A stretch of DNA of 64,000 bases from Okapia johnstoni. Taxonomy: Eukaryota > Chordata > Mammalia > Artiodactyla > Giraffidae. The stretch spans positions 19,291,001 to 19,355,000 of the forward strand of contig CM044306.1 in the NCBI GenBank assembly GCA_024291935.2, written 5' to 3'. A model generated the notes under the pieces. That model made no database searches. It was not told the origin of the DNA and worked only from the letters and a program-made list of their open reading frames with translations. How positions within the stretch are numbered: position 1 is the stretch's first letter; every line of letters starts with the position of its first letter. The position numbers and the translations under genes were made by a program. This document shows positions 44,629 through 55,140 of this stretch, one piece after another.

Positions 44629-45428
44629 AAGAGTAGAGAAGATGAATAGACTTTTTTCCAAAGAAGATATATTTACTGATGACCAACTGGCCTGTGGAAA
44701 GATGTTCAACATCAGTAACTTCTAGGTAAGTGCAAATTGGAATCATAATGAAATATCACCTCATGCCTGTTAGAGTGGTTATATCAAAAAGGCAAAAAAT
44801 AACAAGTGTTGGCAAGGATGTGGAGAAAAGGGAACACTTATACACTGTTGGCAGGAATGTAAATTGGTGTAGGCAGGAATGTAATTTTTCCACTATTGGA
44901 AAAGTTATGGTGATTGCTCAAAAAATTAAGAGCAGAACTAAAATAATAGTCCAGCAATCCTCCTTCTGGGTATTTACCCAAAGAATACAAAAAGACTAAT
45001 GAAAAAGATACGTGCTCCACTATGTTAATTGTGACATTATGTACAATAGCTAGTATGTGGAAACAGTCTAAGTGCCCATCAATAGATGAATGAATAAAGT
45101 AGATATGGTACACATACACACACACACTGGAATACCACTCGGCCATAAAAAGATGAAATCTTGCCATGTGTAACATGGATGGACCTTGAGAGTATTATGC
45201 TAAGTGAAATAAATCAGATAAAGACAAATACTAAATGATTTCCCTCCTATGTAAAATATAAAAAACAAAAAAAGAAACAGAATAAATGAACAAACCAAAC
45301 AAGAACAAACATGTAGATACACAGAACAGAGTAGCGATTACCAGAGGGAAGGGCAAAATGGGTAAAGGGCATCAGCTGCATGATGATAGATGGAAACTAC
45401 ACTTTTGGTGTTGAGTACGCTATAGGCT

Positions 45429-45654
45429 GGGGCTTCCCAGGTGGTGCTAGTGGTAAAGAACCTGCCTGCCAATACAAGAGACATCCGAGATCCTGGTTCA
45501 GTCCCTGGGTTGGGAAGATCCCCTGCAGGAGGGTACAGCAACCCACTCTGGTATTCTTACCTGGAGAATCCCATGGATGGAGGAGCCTGGCGGGCTGCAG
45601 TTCATAGGGTCACAAAGAGTCGAACACGACTGAAGCGACTTTGCACGCATGCAT
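45429..45654 (+). mobile_element. Bov-tA SINE with target-site duplication
   Basis: GGGGCTTCCCAGGTGGTGC head to GACTGAAGCGACTTTGC. The 10-bp duplication GCTATAGGCT is at 45419-45428 and 45655-45664, inside the L1 tail. Confidence 0.9.
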
Positions 45655-45739
45655 GCTATAGGCTATACAGAAATAGAAATAAAATGCACACATGAAACAG
45701 TTATACACCAATGTTACCTCAGTTAAAGGAAAAAACCAA

Positions 45740-46460
45740 ACAAATAACCTAGTAGCTTAAAACAATGACAACATTTATTTGGCTCATGAATTTGTAATTT
45801 GGGTAAGGCTCAGCAAAAACAGCTCGTTTCTGCTCCATCTAGCCTCCATCGGGGTGGCTTGAAAGCTGGGGATGGAATCATGTGGAGTCTGACTGACTTA
45901 CAGTTGGTTCTTGCTGTCACCTAGGCCTTTGCTGGACTGTTAGCTAGAACACTTTCATGCGGTCACTGCATATTGCGTGGGCTTCCTTATAACATGTTGG
46001 CTGAGTTCCAAGGGTGAGTGTTCCAAGAGAGAGTCAGATGGACACTGTATTACCGTTTAATTTTTTTTAATATTTATTTACTTATTTGGCTGTGCCAGGG
46101 CTTAGTTTCCTGTCAGCATGCAGGATCATCTTAGTTGCAGTATGCAGGTTCTTTAGTTGTGGTTCACAAACTCTTAGCTGTGGTATGTGGGATCTAGTTC
46201 CCTGATCAGGGATCGAACCCAGACATCTTGCATTGGGAGCACAGAGTCTTAGCCACTGGTCCACCAGGGTAGTCCTGTATCGCCTTTTATGACCTAACCT
46301 CAGAAGTCAGGCAACATCATAACCATTGTATTCTATGTGGAATGAGACTCCACATTTATTACAGATGCAAGAAGTGTCAAAGAATTTGCAGATATGTTTA
46401 TAAACCACCATGGACTTGAATGGGCTGGACTTCTGCACTCTGCCCTTATTTATTTGATGG
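45740..46460. mobile_element. Old interspersed repeat, class not settled
   Basis: CCTAGTAGCTTAAAACAATG through GGTTCTTGCTGTCACC to TTCCAAGGGTGAGTGTTCC resembles a widespread mammalian repeat, possibly LTR-type. It is split by the SINE at 46060-46276 and resumes to about 46410. Confidence 0.4.
46060..46276 (-). mobile_element. CHR-type SINE, intermediate length
   Basis: TTTATTTACTTATTTGGCTG through CCCTGATCAGGGATCGAACC to GGTCCACCAGGGTAGTCC. Confidence 0.85.
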
Positions 46461-46470
46461 GTGGAGAGTG

Positions 46471-46608
46471 TTGCTGCTGCTGCTGCTAAGTCGCTTCAGT
46501 CGTGTTCGACTCTGTGCGACACCATAGACGGCAGCCCACAAAGCTTCTCCATCCCTGGGATTCTCCAGGCAAGAATACTGGAGTGAGTTGCCATTTCCTT
46601 CTCCAGGT
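46471..46608 (-). mobile_element. Bov-A SINE monomer
   Basis: TTGCTGCTGCTGCTGCTAAG, a typical Bov-A2 end, through CAAGAATACTGGAGTGAG to CTTCTCCAGG. Confidence 0.88.
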
Positions 46609-46769
46609 GGAGGGTGCAGGCATCAGGTTTTCTCCTCCTTTAGGTCCTTCCTTCCTTGGAGATCCAAAAGGAAGTTTTATCCTTGATATGAAGTCAAGGA
46701 AGAGCAGCTATTCAGGCTCTCCAATTGAACACACTTGGATTTGAATCTGACTGTCATTTGTTCTGATTT

Positions 46770-47340
46770 GAACATTCATTCAGATTTGAATCTGACAGCT
46801 CTTTGTTCTTGTGTAAGTCACTTAACCTTGGGGTAGGCCTCATTTTCCTCATTTGTAAAATCAGAGTATCATGGAGCTATTTTAAGGATGAAATGAGTTA
46901 ATAGATGAGTTGCATAATACAAGCTCAGAAGCAGTAACTAGCACATAGTAAACACTCCTTGTGTTAACTATTGCTAATATGATTATTCAACACCTGCTTA
47001 TTAATATTTTATTAACTCAGGCTTAGGTGAGTTCTGGGCTAGATGCTGGAATTACGAAAGTGAGTATGAAGGGGTTCAGGCCTCCAGAAACCAAAAGCTT
47101 AGAGGAGATGTTTTCAAGCTTATGGACAAAGGAGGCAGCCAGGCCTGATTCTCATTCTGAGTTTGCGTGTAGTCTCTATCTGTGGGACCTTGGACCAATC
47201 TTTCAACTTTCTCTGCCATAGCTGCCTAGCTGAAAATGAGAAATGTAACAGTACCCACCTCACTGGGTTTTGGTGAGGGTCAAATGAGATAATCTATGTA
47301 AAAAGCTTAGCACAGTTCCTGGAAAATGGTGATTGTTTTA
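46770..47340 (-). mobile_element. Two MIR-like fragments
   Basis: 46790-46960 has GTAAGTCACTTAACCTTGGG and CATTTTCCTCATTTGTAAAA. 47140-47340 has GTGGGACCTTGGACCAATC and CACTGGGTTTTGGTGAGG. Both read as reversed MIR. Confidence 0.7.
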
Positions 47341-47942
47341 TAAAAGTTAATTATTAACTTTATTTACCAGGAAGTAGGCTAACAAATGTATTCATTGGAG
47401 TTCAAGGTGGAGAATGCTAAACCAGATGGGGAAATAACCTGTTAAAGGAATCCAGGAGAAGAGATTAACTTTGCCAGGAAGAGTCTTGGAAAGCCCAGAG
47501 GAGGTGATGCTGGAACTGGACTTTGAAGAATGAGTAAGAGTTTTCCAGTAGGGAATGAAGAAAGAGAAGGTATTCCAGTTGGAGGCAAGGAGATTTGCAG
47601 AGGCATGACATTACAGAAGGTGTTTGGAGGAGGGTGATAAATTCAGTGTGGGAGCTTCAGGTGTGTAAGATGGAGGGGATGAGACTGGAAAAGGGAGTTC
47701 AGGTCAAAGCATTGGCTCAAGTGAGAGAAACTTCTGTCTTCAAGCCATGGGGGGCTCTGTGGTATGGCGAAAGGCCAGTGGCTGCACTCGAGAGAGGTTT
47801 CATAGGTGGAACAGATAGATTCAGGGGTAGATTTTGTGTGTGAATTGAGAGGAGGGCAGTGAGGGAAACAAAGGTCAGCAGAGGAGTCAGGAAGGAGGGC
47901 AGGGTTCAGGTGGATGGAACAAAGTTATGAGATATAGATTCT
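47341..47942. other. No gene; old-repeat-like spacer
   Basis: Purine-rich sequence without a recognisable gene. Confidence 0.4.
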
Positions 47943-47957
47943 AAAAACCTGGCTCTG

Positions 47958-48160
47958 GGGACTTCCCTAGTGGTCCAAGGGCTAAAACTCTGCACTCCCA
48001 GTGTAGGGGGCCCAGGTTTGACCCCTGGTCTCCATCCCTGGTTGAGGAACTAGATCCCACATGCCACAACTGAGGGAAAAAAAGATTCCGCCACGAAGAC
48101 CCAGAGCAGCCCAATAAAGAAATAATAAATACTTTAAAAATAATGCATAAAATACATAAT
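47958..48160 (+). mobile_element. CHR-type SINE with perfect target-site duplication
   Basis: GGGACTTCCCTAGTGGTCC head and A/T-rich tail. The 15-bp duplication AAAAACCTGGCTCTG at 47943-47957 and 48161-48175 defines it exactly. Confidence 0.93.
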
Positions 48161-48175
48161 AAAAACCTGGCTCTG

Positions 48176-49199
48176 AACCCACCTGGTATACCTCTGAGTA
48201 TCTGTGATCTTGAGATGATCATACTATTTTCATCATAATTTCCTATTAGTGAATAATATAGCCTCTATCTGCCACATATAATTGTTGTGAGAAATAAGAG
48301 TATATCAGTAAGAAGTATATAAATATCAGCCCCTATGTTACTAAGGAGTTAGTCAACTATATGGGAAAGCATAGCTGAAGCAGAGTTTAGGTGAGGTGGA
48401 AGGTGGAGGATCTGTCCTGAAGGGAAGATTAAGATAAAAGCAGTCACACACACACACACACTACAGACAAATGCAGCAATTTCCAAGCTGGGCTGGGTCT
48501 ATGGGACAGCAATAGGAAACTCACAGCCCCGTCAGGAAAGACCTTACCAGTTACCCTATAGATGCTCTCACCTTTTATTTGCATATAAGGCAGTCCAAAG
48601 GTCTAAACTGGGGAACCCGGAGAATTTGTGAGTAAAATGTCAAGCTGTGTATTTCTGGGACTAGAATCCATAATCTCCAACAAATTCTCAGATTCCCCAA
48701 AGGTTAGGAGTCATTGATTTTCCCACCAGAAATTATTAAGAACAGCTATCCTTGGCGAGAAGGAATGGTGGGGGAAGGGGGCATATTTTCAGTTTTAATT
48801 TTCACGTTTTCTGAACTGTCTGAATTTTCTAACCACAAACATGTGTTCGTTTCATTGAAAAACTATCATCAAGGTTTATTTGGGTGGTGAGATAACAGGC
48901 CCTTTTTAGATTTCATCTTTAATATCTCTTTGTACTAAACAAACACAACCAAACACTAATAGCTGTTATTTTTTAAAACCCTAATAGTCTTACACACACA
49001 CACACTATTATGCAAAGAACATCCTCTAGTATGTAAGGTGAAATGTCTACATTTCCTATAAACTACTGGTTTTGATGCAGTAAAACTTGCATTCGAAGTA
49101 GGCACGCAATTTCAAGTATTTCAACTCAGACGCATAAAAACAATGTGTATACGTGTCATTCTTCATCGGTACTGTCTCCTCATTCCCTTGAACCGGCCA
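48176..49199. other. Unique 5' flank of STAT3
   Basis: No gene seen. Short CA runs near 48445 and 48992. Confidence 0.45.
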
Positions 49200-49923
49200 C
49201 TGTGCGAGCCGTTGGCCTTTGATGCTTGAAGCGACGGAACGAAGGGCAGGGTTAAATCCACTACCTTCTCCCCACGCACTCTAGTAATTACTCTATTTCC
49301 ACGTCATGTTTCCAGGTGTGTGTGTCCCGACTCACGCAGAAACTGAAGTTCAAAGCAGGCAGGAGTCACCCATGTTCTTTTTGCTGTCCCCAGAAACCCA
49401 TTTTGGGCGTTGGGCCCCTAGGGGATCTGGCGACACCTGGGGACTGTATAACCGGCTGATTCCCACGTGGTAAGTGGCTCCCAACCTCGCCCCCACGTGG
49501 TGCCAAGGGCCGGGAAAAGGGAGAGCAGGCAGAAGGGAGCCGCATAAGGGGCATTTAAAGTGTCTTGACGTCACGCACTGCCAGGAACTCAGCTGAGTTT
49601 TCAGCAGAACATTCCAGTCATCTTCCCTCCCTCCCCCCGGGCTCCTCTGCCCAGGGCCTCGGTTCTTCCCCAGTTGTTGCGGAGGGAGGAGCCCTAAGAG
49701 TCGGAACAGCCAGAACAGGGGCGTTCCCAGCCTTGTATTGGCTCCGCCCTTTCTCCCAGAGGCTCTCTTCATTGGCAAGTGGGTGGGGCTTCGGATGTAG
49801 AGTATGCTCACCAGGGCCTCTGGGTGGCCGAGAAAACTGGTCATGTTATGAATTATACATAAGCGGGGTGCCTAGGCCAAGCGGGGGCTGGGCGGGGATT
49901 GGCTGGAGGGGCTGTAATTCAGC
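49200..49923 (+). promoter_or_regulatory. STAT3 promoter region
   Basis: GC content rises and recognisable control motifs cluster: two CACGTGG E-boxes (49466-49472 and 49495-49501), a perfect CRE at 49566-49573, inverted CCAAT boxes (ATTGG) near 49737, 49771 and 49899, and GC boxes such as CCGCCC near 49744. I see no classical TATA box next to the exon. Assignment follows from the exon that comes next. Confidence 0.75.
49566..49573. promoter_or_regulatory. cAMP-response element in the STAT3 promoter
   Basis: A perfect palindromic TGACGTCA about 350 bp upstream of exon 1. Published work on the STAT3 gene describes a CRE acting with a neighbouring STAT site in autoregulation by IL-6. TGCCAGGAACT, 7 bp downstream, resembles an imperfect STAT site. 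Confidence 0.6.
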
Positions 49924-50141
49924 GGTTTCCGGAGCTGCGGCGGCGTAGACGGGGAGGGGGAGCCTGGGGTTCCGACGTCGCCACTGAGGGAGAGAGCCCG
50001 AACCGGATCCCTGACGAGCACCCCAGCTCCGCTCTCTCCCCACTTCTGCTTAGGGGAGACTCCGCGGCCTGAGGGAGCCCCGCGGCCCGCACCCCGGCGC
50101 AAGCGCAGCCCCGGCCAGTCGGGCCTCAGCCCGAGCAGCAG
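49924..50141 (+). other. STAT3 exon 1 (non-coding 5' UTR)
   Basis: Starts near GGTTTCCGGAGCTGCGGCGG and ends CCCGAGCAGCAG at a clean donor, CAG|GTGAAG. The sequence closely follows the human STAT3 first exon as I recall it (GGAGCTGCGGCGGCG, GGTTCCGACGTCGC, CCGGATCC, CGGCCTGAGGGAGCC). STAT3 is the cytokine-activated transcription factor; its ATG lies in exon 2, beyond this window. Plus orientation downstream of CAVIN1 fits the conserved gene order. The exact transcription start cannot be fixed by eye. Confidence 0.85.
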
Positions 50142-51619
50142 GTGAAGGGGGTTAAGGGTGGGGCTGCCCCCCGACGGCCTCTAGGCCTGGGCATCCCGGG
50201 GGAGGAGGGGCGCGCTGGGAGCTTCTGGGGTGTTTGGGGGAGTAGTGAATGGAAACTTCAGAGGGGCCGGGGGGATACGAGGAGACACGGAGGGTCGCTC
50301 TGAAGGGACAGTTCCCTGGGATGACAGGAGCCGACCTCTGAAGGGACAGGATGCGTTGGAAGGAAGTTTCGTTCTTCGGAAAAAGGGGAGACTCAGAGGA
50401 AGAGAGAGAATGGGCTAGAGGGGGAAGACTGTGGGGCGAGGGTACTCTAGGGTGGGGGGGCAGGAGCGAGGGACAGCCCCCCGACTTCCTGCTCCCTGAG
50501 GCTCTGGGGACGTTCCGGCCACAGGAGCGACTGTCACGCCGGCGGAGATCACGGAGGGGGGTGGTTGGCATGCGCCTCCTCCCCGCCCCCCGGCGGGGCC
50601 CGGCGTCTCCCGGCTGAGCCACTTCCTCCGCCTTGCCCTGTTCCTGCTCCTTTAGGAGCCAGCTGTGCCCCCCTGGAGGAGGTAGGAATAGGTGTCTTCC
50701 CTTTACAGCCTTGCGGGCTGTTTGGTTATGGGTAGGATTATTGCATAAGAATCAAGTTTCCTGTAGAGAAATTGACAGTCTTGTACTCTTTCTAAACTCC
50801 CTCCAGGCTTTTTCTGGGTTAAAGTCATGTTTCCCTTCTCCCTCTTCTATAAAAACAAAATAAAACCCCCATCAAGCCAGCTCTAAAGAGAAATAAACCT
50901 TTTTCCTCCTTGACATTGTTCTTTTATAACCACTGGTAAACTTGGCCAGAAGATAAATAATTGAGCCCTTGCGTTTACTGGATTGTGGTGTTGCTTAATT
51001 GCATAGAACAGAATGAACCAATCGAGAGTGGGAGTTTTCTGTCTCAGAGCCAAGATCTTGGGTAAATGCAGAGGAGAGGGAAACAAAGACAGGCTGGCCT
51101 TGGGCAAAGCCATGTGTGCAAACTTTACCTGTGTTTGGGGGTGTGGTTGCACTTCAGTTAGCTTAATTCAAACCGTCACCTGAGTGGTTTTTTCCATGTT
51201 TAGTCCACATCTTTCTGTGTTATATCAAGTGGATGCATGGTATTGACACACTTATTCTTATTAAAAATATATATAACGTGCCCCTGCTGGTTGGTTAAAT
51301 AAATAAAGGGCATATTTATTCTGTGTGTGGGTTGTAATTTTTTGGCTGGCTGAGCTGATACAGCATTGGTTTGAATAAATCAGAACTGTAAATTATCTCA
51401 ATCTTTTATATGTGGATTTAAGCTGTTATGACTTGATTTAGCCAATTTTATGTTTTTATATTAAATATGTCTGTATTCCCTGAGTCAACGCATTTATTTC
51501 CTTATTACATGTGCCAGGCTGAGCTACTAGTAGAATTTTTGCAGTGACATTTGCACAGTGGGATGGAGGAAAGAAGTCTTTAATACAAGAAAAATATAGA
51601 AATTGTAGATGCTAGAGGC

Positions 51620-51794
51620 TTTTTTTTTTTTTTTGTATTTATTATTTATTTATGGCTGCATGGGTCTTATTTGTGGTGCGTGGGTTCAGTTGCCCCCAGC
51701 CATGTGGGATCTTAGTTCCCCCACCAGGGATTGAACCTGACTCCCCTGCATTGAAAACGCAGATTCTTAACCACTGGACCACAGGGAAGTCCCT
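51620..51794 (-). mobile_element. CHR-type SINE
   Basis: A T-run at 51619-51634, GGCTGCATGGGTC, CCCACCAGGGATTGAACC, ending CCACAGGGAAGTCCC. Confidence 0.85.
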
Positions 51795-52214
51795 GAGGCT
51801 TGATCTTAATCTCTATATTTGCTAGCATATCTACCACAAAGAACCACTAGAAAATTCATAAATCTTCTATCTTTATATGTAGTTCTTTTGGTAAGAATAG
51901 CCATCTAGAAATATCCATAATTATGACTTGCCCCACGAAGGGTAAGTAGTTTATGAAACCTTAACTCTGTTTTGAAGATAAGGAAATGGAGGTGTAAAGA
52001 ACAAGACACTTGCCTGGGCAGCAACATACCATAGTGGTGGAGCTTGCACCTTATGTATATTTTGTTTGCTTTTGACTATCTATGCTTAAGTCTTAGGTCT
52101 TAATTTAGAGTGACTGTAGGCCCTACTGGGAAAAATGTCAGTGAAATTCTAACATATACCTAGACAATGAAATACTGTCAATATCCTATAAGACTCCAAG
52201 GGAGATATTTAAAA

Positions 52215-52355
52215 TAAACAGTTGAGTCCCATTTAGGTTATTACAGAATATTGAGCAGCATTACCTGTGCTATACAGTAGGTCCTTGTTGATTATCTGTT
52301 GTAAGATAGCAGTGTGTACATGTCAATCCCAAACTCTGTCTCCTTCCCCCCAGGT
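52215..52355 (-). mobile_element. L1 3'-UTR fragment
   Basis: GGTTATTACAGAATATTGAG and GTGCTATACAGTAGGTCCTT, the reversed ungulate L1 end. Confidence 0.75.
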
Positions 52356-53954
52356 AAGTAACTTTTTAGTCTGCATAATTTACCATCAGAATTTAGCTAT
52401 TTGCTAATGGAAAGAGAGATTTACTGAGGCAGGTTTGTAGGTGAAGGACAGTCATGACCTAAATGTCATTTAAACCAAAGTGTCTTGATCAGTGGTCATT
52501 TGTATCTCCAGAAGGTTGCTCTCTCCTCCTGCCTCTGCACATCATGACTTTGAAATTGTGAGACGGGGCAGAGGTGGTGGCCATCATTCCAGAGGCTGAG
52601 TCCAGCACCTTTTAACCTTATGGCTTTCTTAGAGGTGATGTATAGATCAACAAATATTTACTTTTTACACCTTTGTGAAAGTTGCTGTGAGGAATAAGAT
52701 GCCTTGTTCACAGACCCTGCAGTCTACTGCGACAACTTCATAAATTTCTTATCCGTGTAATGCAACTTGATTTCCTCAAAGAGATGGTGAGACTTTAAGC
52801 CCATGCTGTCCAGCAAGGTAGCTATTATATGTTTTAAAACATATAGCACAGATATAGAACATTTCCATTATCATAGAGTGGAATGCTTCGCTGTTGGACA
52901 GTGCTTCACTAAGCACTACAGGTCTTCAGAAGGAGGAGAGGTTATGAGTCTTGCAGTTGTCTAGAAGTCTTCTTGCCAGAGGAGAGATTTGATCTGAGAC
53001 CCACATAATGGTTGGCATTTGACTGATGTAAAGAATTTGGGGCGAGGAGGTATGGTGATACAGCACAAACCCAATTCTAGTAGATTAGCAAAGTAAATAG
53101 AGAAGGAGTAAGAGGTCTTGAATGCAAGGTCAAGGAGTTTAAAGATTTTTGAAGCTGAATATTGATGTTTAATTATGGAGTGCCTACTACATGCCTAACC
53201 TTGGTTAATTTGTATAAAATAAATGGGTATGTGTGGCCTCCGCCCCAGGGGAGTTGTCATTGAAGGTGACCATATAAACTGGACCAGCATCCAAAAAGAT
53301 GGGTCCTGACTTTGCAGATTTGTGTGGTTAAGTGCAGAAGTTGGGTGTTTTTTTTTTTTTTTTTTTAATGAGGATTTTTAACTGGCTACACATGTCCATT
53401 CATATTTTCTGTCTTCCATATTTAAAAAATTTTTACCCTTTTGGGTCATGTGTGACAACTAGCCAAAGAACACTTGAAGGACATCTTCAAATCCTGGAGA
53501 ACTCCTGGTGTCCTGGAGCAGCCTTGGTGAAGTCCAGCAGAAAGACATCCCTGGGCTACCTCAATCTGTGTTGGTTATGGTGAAAAAATTAATATTGTGG
53601 TTACACACTTGTTGCAAGGAACCTTGGGTTAGTGTGGGGCCCTTTTGTCAGGATGGTTTTATGGTACTTCAGTAGTGAGTTGTTTGAAATATCTCCAGTT
53701 TTTGAAAGGAATAGCATATGCAAGAAAGGATTTCTATTATGTTCAGTTTTCCTATATCATATTATTAATATCACAACTCTTAGTTCAGATCAACAAGCAT
53801 GTTATGTAATGAGAGCCAGTTATCATGCTAGGCAGGATTCAAGGATAATGCAATATGGTCCCTGTTTCATGGAACCGGAAGTGGTATTATAGGGGCCAGG
53901 GTATGTGCTTCGTCAGTAGGGACTTAGGATTGGGAAGATGACAGCACAGTGGTT

Positions 53955-54160
53955 CAAAGGTCAGGCTCTGGAGTCCAACACATTCTGGGATTGGATCCTA
54001 TATCTGCCTCTTAGTCGGAATCTGAACCTCAGTTTTCTTACCTGTGAAAGGAGAGGCTAACAGTATTTATCTCCTAGTGCTATTGAAGACTCCAGGAGAT
54101 GATGCTGGTAAAATACTTAGCATAATGCCTGGTATACAGTAAGAACTCGCTAAATCTAAG
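53955..54160 (-). mobile_element. MIR-like fragment
   Basis: AGGCTCTGGAGTCCAAC, CTCAGTTTTCTTACCTGTGA and GGTATACAGTAAGAACTCGC in the reversed MIR order. Confidence 0.75.
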
Positions 54161-54959
54161 TTTTTATTAAGTGTCTAAGAAAAGAGATTAATTCTTTTTA
54201 GGGATGAGAGAGAAAGGCTTTATTATAGAAGGGTATTCACGTGGGAACACCTGATCAGGGTTTTATAGGATGAATAGAATTCTCCCAACAAAGTTGAGTT
54301 GGTGAATAGCTGTATTCAGGGCTGAGGGAACATGAGCGTGCAGAGGCTTAAAACAACGTAGTGTGTTCAGGGAGCTATAAGTGGAAGTTCTTAATTTAGG
54401 AGAACTGAGGAGAAAGGAAGCCTGATTCTTAGCCCTTCTGTTAATAATTGGGTTCAGATGTCATTAAGTTAAGTTGTTTTTTTTCCTTTTTATAAAAGTA
54501 ACGCATGCTACTGTAAAGAAATTTAAATTTGTAGAAATATAAACTATGTATATTTTTTTATATGTGTCTTGTTAGTTTGGTGTGTGTTTCTCCAGATATT
54601 TTGCAGCTTCTTCTACCTACCGATTTATCTTGGACAAATTTATTGCGAATTCCTTTCTAATAGCCTAATAAAAAAGTAATAAGGAAGGCAGACCTGCCCC
54701 CAAAATAAAGTTTAGATTGTCTGATTTCCTTTTTGCTAAAACCTCCCGCCTCCATCCATAAGAATAAATGACTTTCCTAATCACTGAACTTTTCCCTGAC
54801 CTTTGACTTTTTAACTACATCAAACAACAAGCTTTCCTATGGTAACTGTTACTGTAGTGTCGAAATGCTTGGGTGAGGTGAGTTTGAGGATTTCATGATC
54901 CACAGTTGCGATAGGAGTCAAAAGAATGGCAATGAGGTTGGACTTCCTGGTCTTTCATC

Positions 54960-55140
54960 CCAGATCCAACACCTCTTAGATCTTGGGTCAGTTGCTTTAA
55001 CTTCTCTGGGTTTCACTTTCTCTGTCCAGAAAGTGCAGATACCAGATCCAATTGTAAGGGATTTGTGAGGATTGAGCAAGATAACGTATGTGAAGTACTT
55101 TGCACAGAACCTGGGAGATAGCTAAAAATGGAGTGCTAAT
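54960..55140 (-). mobile_element. MIR-like fragment
   Basis: CTTGGGTCAGTTGCTTTAAC, TCTCTGGGTTTCACTTTC and GGATTTGTGAGGATTGAGC. Confidence 0.65.

Larger units (their letters stand above)
42620..45735 (+). mobile_element. Composite L1: ORF2 3' part and 3' UTR, split by several insertions
   Basis: L1 ORF2-derived sequence (AATGGATTAAAGACTTGAAT, CATAAAACTCCTAGAAGAAA) runs to about 43066. It resumes at about 44320 (GAAATTACAACAAACTAAAT) and again at about 44629, and ends with the A-rich L1 tail near 45735 (CACCAATGTTACCTCAGTTA). The gaps are filled by a CHR SINE, a BovB inside another CHR SINE, a further CHR SINE and a Bov-tA. Coding frames are short and decayed. Confidence 0.8.

Noticed and set aside
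49924..50141. First exon of ATP6V0A1 instead of STAT3
   Set aside because: In the conserved order ATP6V0A1 lies on the other side of CAVIN1, divergent from it, and the exon sequence follows the STAT3 5' UTR as I know it.
50152..50622. 156-codon frames in the CpG island after STAT3 exon 1
   Set aside because: GC-rich chance frames in an intron start, with no domain, splice or conservation evidence available.
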